Shown here piece by piece: positions 5,913 to 10,988 of a stretch of DNA of 10,988 nucleotides. The DNA is from Clostridiales bacterium (GTDB lineage: Bacteria; Bacillota; Clostridia; Oscillospirales; Acutalibacteraceae): the NCBI GenBank assembly GCA_020860025.1, contig JAJBVC010000204.1, positions 1 to 10,988 of the forward strand. The letters run 5' to 3'. Under the pieces are notes generated by a model, which was given only the letters and a program-made list of their open reading frames with translations, searched no databases and was not told the origin of the DNA. The first letter of the stretch is position 1. Every line of letters begins with the position of its first letter. Both the position numbers and the translations under genes were made by a program.

Positions 5913-8594
5913 ATGAGAATTAAAATCAAAAAAATTATTAGTATAATTCTTGTTATAATTATGGTATTTTCTGTTTCGGCGTGCGGTAAAACGCAGAATT
6001 CAAATATAGAACTGCTTTTTTCCGATTTGACTAAAATATCATACAGCGAAAAATTTTACGACCTTTCAAAAACAAAGGAAAATGATACAGATACCTGGAG
6101 ACAAGGTATGGTTTCGGGCAACGGATTGCAGGGCTACGTTCAAAGCGGTTCGCCATATTCCGACACGTTTATTTTTCAAAATATGCATTTTATTATGCCT
6201 AACGAGAACGTTCGTTACTGTCCCGAAACGTATGACGAGCTTGAAACGGTTAAGCAGGCTATTGTGAATTCGCAGGACATAACTGACGATGCAAGCTATG
6301 ACGATGTTTATCGTTTTCATCCGGGCGGACAGCTGAGGCTTGATTTTGAGGAGAAAAAATACAGTAATTATGTAAGATATACGGACTACGAAACATCTCA
6401 AACGGGCGTATATTTTTCCGATAAAAACGGTGTTTGGCAGAGAACGTCGTTTACATCTATGGCGGACGGTGCGGTTATTACTCAAATAACGCAGTCAAGC
6501 ACAGGTGAAAAAGTAAACATGACACTGTCATTTGACGATATTTCAACGCTTGCCAATTTCGGCGACAGTGACGAGGTAAACCTAAAATACAAAAAAATTG
6601 TTTCTGATTCATCCGACAGTATTGCGCTTATTTCGCATTATCCGAATTATGAAAACGGCGAGCTCAAAAACGGCGGTTATGCTACATTAACATATGTTGT
6701 TACTGTCGGCGGAAGCAAAGAAAAAGTAAGTCTTGATAAAAATACAGAGGAAACGCAGTATGTTTCTCCGTCAAATGACGGAATAAAAATTACAGACGCT
6801 GACGCCGTTTACCTTATTACAATATCAGACAGAGATTATAATGTCGGAGAATATGATGATTTTGACAGTCAGGAGAGCTTTGATTTAATCGACAGTCTTT
6901 ATTCTCAGGCGAAAGCCGTTGCCGATAAGTATTATTCAAACGACAGTTTTGATTACAGTCTTGCTCTTGAAAATCACCTTGCAATATATCAGCCGCAGTT
7001 TGATTCTGTAACGCTGACCCTCGGTGACGGTGATAACGGAAAGTCAAATGAGGATTTGCTTAAATCTCAAAAGGGCGATGATGAAATTGATTCCGCTCTT
7101 GCACAGCGTACATATTACGCAGGAAGATATGCGTATCTTTGTTGTTCTGGTTATTCAACAAGCCGTCTTTACGGAATGTGGACAGGCGAGTGGAACACAG
7201 GCTGGGGAAGCAAGTACACAATGGATGCAAATGTAAATCTGCAAACATCGTCTATGAACACGTCAAATATGTCGTCAACGCCGATAGGATATGCGTATTT
7301 TATACTTCGTCAGCTTCCTGACTGGGAAGAAAATGCCTATGCAACCCACGGCTTTACAGATGCTATTCAGGCGCCTGTTAATTCAGACGGCGATAAGGCT
7401 GTCATAACAGAAACGTGCTATTCATATCCGTTTAGGTACTGGAACGCAGGCACAAGCTGGATGATACAGCCTCTTTACGAAACGCTTAAATGCTACGGCA
7501 ACATAAATATTCCGCTTAGCGATGAATTTGACTTAAACGAGCTTAAATCTGTTTTATCGACCGTTGAGGAGGATTTGACGGATGAGCAGATAAAGGAAAT
7601 TGAAGACAGGGGCTATCTGCGCCTGGAAGAGGATATTTTATATCCGCTGCTGATTAAGAGCGCAAATTATTGGGCACAGCTTATGAGCGCAGAATATTAT
7701 ACGGACAGCGAAGGCGGTATTCATTATGAAGAGGGCAAAACTACGCTTAACGAAGGTGAAAGCTACTGCATTTTGCCAAGTTATTCGCCTGAAAATAATC
7801 CGTCGAATTACCCAAGCCCGTCAGACGCAAACTGTGCGATTGATATTTCAGCGTGCAGGGATAATATAAATATGCTTTTGAGCGTTGCAAACGACGTTGA
7901 TTCAGACAGTGATATGAGCAAGTGGGAGGAGCTGTTAAATAATCTTCCGCCGTATCTCTATGATGAAACCGGCGCTCTTAAAGAGTGGGCTACTACAGCG
8001 TTTGAAGAAAATAACGAGCATCGCCATTTAAGCCGCCTTTACTGTGTATGGCCGCTTTTTGAAACTCAGGACGACGAGGATTTGGCAAATGCATGTATAC
8101 AGGCTGTCGAAAATCGAGAAAGTGAAAACGAAGCAAGCCACGCACTCGTTCACCGTTCGCTTATCGCCGCAAGGTTAAAGGACAGAGAAAGTCTTACCGA
8201 TGCGCTTACTGACCTTGTTAATCATAAAATCAGATATGATTCACTTATGACAAATCACGATTACGATAGAGGAAGCTGTTACTGTACGGACTTTGCAATC
8301 GGCTATCTTGGGATAATAAACGAGAGCCTTGTATTTTCCGATACAGGTGAAATCGAGCTTCTTCCAGCTTTGCCGGAAAGCGGATTCGATTCGGGAGAAA
8401 TCTGCGGCGTAAGAGCACGCACAAGAGCACAGGTTGATTCTCTTAAATGGGATGTGGATTCCAAAACGGTTTCGGCACAAATTACTTCGGATATTGACCA
8501 GACCATAAGTGTTTCCTGCGGTTTGAGTGAGGATGAAACACAGCTTGAATTCAAAGCCGGAGAAACAAAAACCATTTCATTTACAATGTCATAA
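5913..8594 (+). CDS. GH95-like glycoside hydrolase lipoprotein (alpha-L-fucosidase/galactosidase superfamily)
   Basis: The 893-residue product starts at the ATG at 5913 behind GAGGTG (5901-5906); the upstream GTG at 5904 is inside that site. A basic, hydrophobic signal peptide ends in the lipobox SVSAC (C24), so it is anchored outside the cell membrane. Residues about 60-265 form the N-terminal beta domain (WRQGMVSGNGLQGYV). Residues about 340-800 form the (alpha/alpha) barrel, with GRYAYLCCSG, GMWTGEWNTGWGSKYTMDAN, LPSYSPENNP and EWATTAFEENNEHRHLSRLY, all close to GH95 signatures. C-terminal beta strands follow (IELLPALPESGFDSGEICGVRAR). By alignment to characterised GH95 fucosidases, E627 would be the acid and N440 one of the catalytic Asn; the paired Asn is D438, and the usual DGGTGWS and DGNFGGTAG segments are strongly altered. 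Substrate could therefore be a sugar other than fucose. It is divergent from the AraC-type regulator, its likely controller. Confidence 0.88.
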   Translation: MRIKIKKIISIILVIIMVFSVSACGKTQNSNIELLFSDLTKISYSEKFYDLSKTKENDTDTWRQGMVSGNGLQGYVQSGSPYSDTFIFQNMHFIMPNENVRYCPETYDELETVKQAIVNSQDITDDASYDDVYRFHPGGQLRLDFEEKKYSNYVRYTDYETSQTGVYFSDKNGVWQRTSFTSMADGAVITQITQSSTGEKVNMTLSFDDISTLANFGDSDEVNLKYKKIVSDSSDSIALISHYPNYENGELKNGGYATLTYVVTVGGSKEKVSLDKNTEETQYVSPSNDGIKITDADAVYLITISDRDYNVGEYDDFDSQESFDLIDSLYSQAKAVADKYYSNDSFDYSLALENHLAIYQPQFDSVTLTLGDGDNGKSNEDLLKSQKGDDEIDSALAQRTYYAGRYAYLCCSGYSTSRLYGMWTGEWNTGWGSKYTMDANVNLQTSSMNTSNMSSTPIGYAYFILRQLPDWEENAYATHGFTDAIQAPVNSDGDKAVITETCYSYPFRYWNAGTSWMIQPLYETLKCYGNINIPLSDEFDLNELKSVLSTVEEDLTDEQIKEIEDRGYLRLEEDILYPLLIKSANYWAQLMSAEYYTDSEGGIHYEEGKTTLNEGESYCILPSYSPENNPSNYPSPSDANCAIDISACRDNINMLLSVANDVDSDSDMSKWEELLNNLPPYLYDETGALKEWATTAFEENNEHRHLSRLYCVWPLFETQDDEDLANACIQAVENRESENEASHALVHRSLIAARLKDRESLTDALTDLVNHKIRYDSLMTNHDYDRGSCYCTDFAIGYLGIINESLVFSDTGEIELLPALPESGFDSGEICGVRARTRAQVDSLKWDVDSKTVSAQITSDIDQTISVSCGLSEDETQLEFKAGETKTISFTMS

Positions 8595-8613
8595 ATATAT
8601 AAAATAAAAAATC

Positions 8614-8654
8614 AAAGGGACTGTTTCACAGCTTTTTAGTGACGCAGTCCTTTT
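8614..8654 (+). terminator. Terminator of the GH95 gene
   Basis: AAAGGGACTG (8614-8623) pairs with CAGTCCTTTT (8645-8654), with one G-T pair. The stem continues inward as CAC (8627-8629) with GTG (8639-8641) after one mismatch, and the right arm itself ends in TTTT. It begins 20 bases after the GH95 stop and is nearly the same hairpin as the one at 9961. Confidence 0.8.
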
Positions 8655-8737
8655 AAATTCATTTATAAAACTTCCATATAAATAACCTGTAAATATAGTA
8701 TACACTAAACAAAAGTTATAAAAATTGTCTGTTGATA

Positions 8738-8766
8738 TTGAAAAATATTAGCAATAGTAGTAAAAT
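8738..8766 (+). promoter_or_regulatory. Candidate upstream promoter of the propeller lipoprotein
   Basis: TTGAAA (8738-8743), a 17-base spacer, then TAAAAT (8761-8766). If used, it gives a leader of about 130 bases that includes the hairpin at 8788-8822. The local AT content makes chance matches easy. Confidence 0.35.
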
Positions 8767-8787
8767 ATTAGAGCAATAATTAAATGT

Positions 8788-8822
8788 CCTCAAAATTTGC
8801 CGATAGCATAATTTTGATGAGG
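8788..8822 (+). promoter_or_regulatory. Leader hairpin upstream of the propeller lipoprotein
   Basis: CAAAATT (8791-8797) pairs with AATTTTG (8810-8816), and CCT (8788-8790) with AGG (8820-8822) across a three-base bulge. No T run follows, so it is not a terminator. It could be a regulatory leader structure or an operator; I do not recognise a riboswitch class. Confidence 0.3.
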
Positions 8823-8840
8823 CTAAATTTCCATATGCGT

Positions 8841-8868
8841 CTTATTCGGCTACAGCAAGGCGTATAAT
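8841..8868 (+). promoter_or_regulatory. Candidate proximal promoter of the propeller lipoprotein
   Basis: A perfect TATAAT lies at 8863-8868, giving a leader of roughly 28 bases to the ATG at 8903. The -35 region is poor (CTTATT at 8841-8846, 16-base spacer), so activity may need an activator. Confidence 0.4.
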
Positions 8869-8902
8869 GATTTTAATGAACAGAAAGGTGATGGAAATTA
8901 TT

Positions 8903-9913
8903 ATGAAAAAATTTATGTGTTTAATGTTGACGTTTGTGATGATGGTAGTTTTTCTGACCGGTTGCAGTTCAACAAATGATGAAGCTTCCAATCAGGGAGA
9001 GACTACTTCATTGGAAGACCTTAGTAGTTTATCGGATACGGTTATATCGACAGAATATATTCACACTGTAGGATTAAAATCAGACGGCACAGTTGTTTCT
9101 ACTTCTATCAGTGATGATTGTTATTGGGGGGATAACGGTCAAACAGAGGTAAGTGATTGGACTGATATTGTTGCTGTTTCGGCAGGAGGTTATCACACAG
9201 TAGGACTAAAGTCAGACGGCACAGTTGTCTCCACTTCCTTTACCAACAATGATTATGGTTATGATAACGGTCAAACAGAGGTAAGCGATTGGACTGATAT
9301 TGTTGCTGTATCGGCAGGCTTCTTTCATACTGTAGGATTAAAATCGGACGGTACTGTTGTTGCTGCGGGAGAAAGCGGTGATTATAGTTATGGTCAAACA
9401 GAAGTCAGCGACTGGACAGATATTGTTGCCGTGTCGGCAGGAGAATATCATACTGTAGGATTAAAATCAGACGGTACAGTTGTTTCTACTTCTGTTACCG
9501 ACAGTGATTATGATTACGGTCAAACGGATGTAAGTGATTGGACTGATATTGTTGCTATCTCGGCAGGAATGGCTCACACGGTAGGACTAAAATCAGACGG
9601 CACAGTTGTTTCTACTTCAATTACAAACGGTGATTATGATGATTACGGTCAAACAGAAGTAAGTGATTGGACTGATATTGTTACCATATCGGCAGGACAT
9701 TTTGATACTGTAGGAATAAAATCAGATGGCACTGTTGTATCTACTTCAAACTCAGATGATTTCAGTGATTGGACTGATATTGTTGCCGTATCGGCAGGAA
9801 CATGGCATACTGTAGGATTAAAGTCAGACGGCACAGTTGTTTCTACTTCATCCAGTTATGAATACGGTCAGACAGAGGTCGGCGACTGGACTGACATAGC
9901 AACAGACAACTGA
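8903..9913 (+). CDS. Lipoprotein with RCC1/BLIP-II-like seven-repeat beta-propeller
   Basis: The 336-residue product begins MKKFMCLMLTFVMMVVFLTGC, a short signal peptide with lipobox LTGC; the upstream in-frame ATG at 8867 overlaps a TATAAT and would spoil the signal peptide. AAAGGTG (8884-8890) is the likely ribosome site, though 12 bases away. After an acidic linker there are seven HTVGLKSDGTVV motifs, six of them preceded by SDWTDIVAVSAG and most followed by a variable Asp/Tyr-rich loop and YGQTEV. Unit 6 lacks the YGQTEV end, and unit 3 has VVAAGE instead of VVSTS. These match RCC1-type repeats (RCC1_2, the BLIP-II fold). Surface exposure is expected; the partner is unknown, as these domains usually bind proteins or glycans. 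It stands alone between two terminators. Confidence 0.87.
   Translation: MKKFMCLMLTFVMMVVFLTGCSSTNDEASNQGETTSLEDLSSLSDTVISTEYIHTVGLKSDGTVVSTSISDDCYWGDNGQTEVSDWTDIVAVSAGGYHTVGLKSDGTVVSTSFTNNDYGYDNGQTEVSDWTDIVAVSAGFFHTVGLKSDGTVVAAGESGDYSYGQTEVSDWTDIVAVSAGEYHTVGLKSDGTVVSTSVTDSDYDYGQTDVSDWTDIVAISAGMAHTVGLKSDGTVVSTSITNGDYDDYGQTEVSDWTDIVTISAGHFDTVGIKSDGTVVSTSNSDDFSDWTDIVAVSAGTWHTVGLKSDGTVVSTSSSYEYGQTEVGDWTDIATDN
9047..9910 (+). repeat. Seven tandem RCC1-like repeats, 102-132 bp per full unit
   Basis: Unit boundaries, taken at the Ser/Gly-Asp-Trp codons, fall at 9152, 9284, 9407, 9533, 9662, 9764 and 9881, giving full units of 44, 41, 42, 43, 34 and 39 codons. The first unit (from about 9047) has only a degenerate version of the DWTDIV half. 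The last piece (from 9881) has only GDWTDIA, so the two ends complement each other. DNA identity in the DWTDIV and HTVGLKSDGTVV blocks is high, consistent with recent duplication or gene conversion. Confidence 0.85.
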
Positions 9914-9960
9914 TTTTTGATTAGAAAAATCATTATACTTATAAATCAAATATATACAAC

Positions 9961-9996
9961 AAAGGACTGTTTCACTGATTGTGACGCAGTCCTTTT
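9961..9996 (+). terminator. Terminator of the propeller lipoprotein
   Basis: AAAGGACTG (9961-9969) pairs perfectly with CAGTCCTTT (9987-9995). CAC (9973-9975) also pairs with GTG (9981-9983) around a five-base loop, and a T run closes the right arm. It lies about 48 bases after the stop codon and has the same core as the hairpin at 8614. Confidence 0.85.
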
Positions 9997-10030
9997 GCTG
10001 TTGCAACGTAAAAATCAATAAAATAAATTA

Positions 10031-10082
10031 TCGGTACACCGAACAAATCAAAGTTTTGCGCAGTATGAAGCGCTAAGCTTTG
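10031..10082. promoter_or_regulatory. Inverted repeats directly upstream of the right-hand operon promoter
   Basis: TCGGT-AC-ACCGA (10031-10042) is a perfect palindrome. CAAAGTTTTGCGC (10049-10061) pairs with GCGCTAAGCTTTG (10070-10082) at 11 of 13 positions, ending eight bases before the -35 box. No T run follows either, so binding sites for a regulator are more plausible than a terminator. Confidence 0.4.
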
Positions 10083-10090
10083 AATTTATC

Positions 10091-10120
10091 TTGACACAAA
10101 AAGATATTGCAATGTATACT
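10091..10120 (+). promoter_or_regulatory. Strong sigma-A promoter of the right-hand operon
   Basis: A perfect TTGACA (10091-10096), an 18-base spacer and TATACT (10115-10120). The start of transcription would be near 10127, about 33 bases before the first gene. This is among the best promoter matches in the window. Confidence 0.75.
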
Positions 10121-10159
10121 TGAAATGAAAGGTATTGTTTTAAATGTTGAGGTAAAAGT

Positions 10160-10594
10160 ATGAAAAAGATAATATATTTTACAGTTAAGGCTCTATATTG
10201 CGTTATGGTACTTGCTTATATTTTAATTCCAATGAGCATTGTATTTTTTGATGTTACGGATTTTAAAGGGGAATACAGGGAGCTTATTTGCTTTATTTCA
10301 ATTTTTATCTTTGTGGTTTGCTATGTTCTGACTGTTGAATTGCCGTCGATTATATTTAAAGTACCGGTTGAAAGATACAATATGTTTTCACGAAAATACA
10401 GCGGAGGAATACTATCGCTAATGATGAATATTTTTATTGTAGCTTTTCTTGTCGAAACGATTATTTACGCAGTTTTGGCAAAGCAAATTATGTATTATGA
10501 CGCATTGATATTTTTATTGATATTATTTTTCAGATTAGGAATAAGAATGGCGTCAATAGAATTAAAAACGATAAAGGGAAAAATATATTTATGA
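10160..10594 (+). CDS. Small four-helix integral membrane protein, unknown function
   Basis: The 144-residue product starts at an ATG preceded by GAGGT (10149-10153). Four hydrophobic segments are visible at about residues 8-30, 41-66, 84-107 and 112-131, joined by short charged loops (DFKGEYRE, VERYNMFSRKYSG). The second segment contains a Glu and a Pro (E60, P62) near its end. I do not recognise the family and see no catalytic motif. It is first in an apparent operon: 42 bases separate it from the half-rubrerythrin gene, with no terminator between. A helper, sensor or small permease role is possible but unsupported. Confidence 0.75.
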   Translation: MKKIIYFTVKALYCVMVLAYILIPMSIVFFDVTDFKGEYRELICFISIFIFVVCYVLTVELPSIIFKVPVERYNMFSRKYSGGILSLMMNIFIVAFLVETIIYAVLAKQIMYYDALIFLLILFFRLGIRMASIELKTIKGKIYL

Positions 10595-10636
10595 TAATTT
10601 TGGCTTTTATATAATACGAAAGAAAGGAAAACGAAA

Positions 10637-10840
10637 ATGGCACTTGCTTTAAAATTTTATTTAAACAGCGCTTATGTCAGCGAAAAAGCCGCAGCAGGTA
10701 TATATGTACATATTGCAAAAATTGCCGAAAAAGCGGGAAACGAATCGGCAGCCCTGATGTGCAAAAAGCTTTCAAAAAGCGAAAAGGCGCACGCAGATAT
10801 GTTAAAATCCTGCCTTGATGAATTGTCAAATAAAAATTAA
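10637..10840 (+). CDS. Two-helix ferritin-like protein resembling half of a rubrerythrin
   Basis: A good ribosome site (AAAGGA, about 12 bases upstream) precedes the ATG, and codon use matches neighbours, so this 67-residue gene looks real. It should form two helices with a turn around residues 33-36. E16, then E49-x2-H52 (SEKAHADML), reproduces the spacing of the first-half ligands of Desulfovibrio rubrerythrin (E20, E53, H56), and Y23 matches that protein's Y27. There is no second half and no rubredoxin-like Cys-x2-Cys. If the reading is right, two copies would have to pair to make a diiron four-helix bundle, as in encapsulated ferritins. Function would be iron handling or peroxide defence; this is inference. 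It sits between a membrane protein and another gene 25 bases downstream, probably in one transcript. Confidence 0.7.
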   Translation: MALALKFYLNSAYVSEKAAAGIYVHIAKIAEKAGNESAALMCKKLSKSEKAHADMLKSCLDELSNKN

Positions 10841-10865
10841 AATAAATTGAACAAACGAGGAAAAA

Positions 10866-10988
10866 ATGAAACTTATACTTAAAGCAAACACGCAAGCTTC
10901 ATTGATATGCAAAGCGGATAATAAGGATTACAAGCATATTAACCTGAATAAAAGCTATAAAATTACTCTTCCCGACAGTGTAAAAAAG
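10866..10988 (+). CDS. Start of an unrecognised protein gene (3' partial)
   Basis: An ATG at 10866, with GAGG at 10857-10860 before it, opens a frame that runs 41 codons to the window edge. The visible part begins MKLILKANTQASLICKADN and continues with a Lys-rich, probably beta-strand pattern (YKITLPDSVKK). There is no signal peptide. It lies 25 bases after the mini-rubrerythrin stop and is very likely in the same operon. Too little is visible to name a family. Confidence 0.65.
   Translation, partial: MKLILKANTQASLICKADNKDYKHINLNKSYKITLPDSVKK

Larger units (their letters stand above)
8595..8902. other. Intergenic region between GH95 and the beta-propeller lipoprotein
   Basis: About 308 bases without a supportable gene. 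It holds the GH95 terminator (8614-8654), an AT-rich stretch, two candidate promoters for the next gene (8738-8766, and TATAAT at 8863-8868), a leader hairpin (8788-8822) and the ribosome-site region AAAGGTG (8884-8890). Confidence 0.6.

Noticed and set aside
8867..8902. Longer propeller lipoprotein starting at the ATG at 8867
   Set aside because: It overlaps a TATAAT box, and the signal peptide reads properly only from the ATG at 8903.
9047..9910. Tandem repeats as a possible CRISPR array
   Set aside because: Units are 102-132 bp, in frame, and translate to RCC1-like repeats; this is coding repetition.
10677..10895. - strand frame of 72 codons opposite the mini-rubrerythrin
   Set aside because: It is a shadow of the + strand gene, with no ribosome site and no domain-like sequence.

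Overview
The window looks like chromosomal DNA from an AT-rich, low-GC Gram-positive gut Clostridium relative, most likely Ruminococcaceae/Oscillospiraceae. This is an inference from four things: purine-rich Shine-Dalgarno sites, T-tailed hairpin terminators, lipobox lipoproteins, and a surface protein with cysteine-pair repeats plus a C-terminal Ig-like/fibronectin module of the kind common in those bacteria. There are no tRNA or rRNA genes, insertion sequences or CRISPR arrays.

Layout. (1) Positions 1-1378 (+) hold the 3' part of a large secreted repeat protein, cut by the window edge. (2) A convergent cation diffusion facilitator (CDF) gene runs 2367-1456 (-). (3) Divergent from it lies a fused feoA-feoB ferrous iron transporter gene (+, about 2722-5082). 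The 354-base gap between the two holds a clear promoter and a row of short palindromes. (4) A short AraC-family regulator (-, 5811-5140) is convergent with feoAB and shares its terminator region; it appears to lack the second DNA-binding helix-turn-helix. (5) Divergent from it is a lipoprotein glycoside hydrolase of the GH95 type (+, 5913-8594). A perfect 11-bp inverted repeat sits over the regulator's own promoter. (6) A seven-repeat RCC1-like beta-propeller lipoprotein lies at 8903-9913 (+). (7) After a near-consensus promoter comes an operon-like run: a four-helix membrane protein (10160-10594), a 67-residue protein whose metal-ligand spacing matches one half of rubrerythrin (10637-10840), and the start of an unrecognised gene (10866 to the window end).

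How the genes may work together. CDF and FeoAB form a divergent metal-homeostasis pair (ferrous iron in; zinc or another divalent metal out). The AraC-type gene and the GH95 lipoprotein form a typical regulator/sugar-hydrolase pair. The right-hand operon could concern iron or oxidative stress if the half-rubrerythrin reading is right. That link is inference.

The most noteworthy signals are the half-rubrerythrin, the truncated AraC regulator with its operator-like repeat, the diverged active-site region of the GH95 protein, and a family of three homologous terminator hairpins with covarying stems. A possible fourth, degraded relative lies upstream of feoAB.
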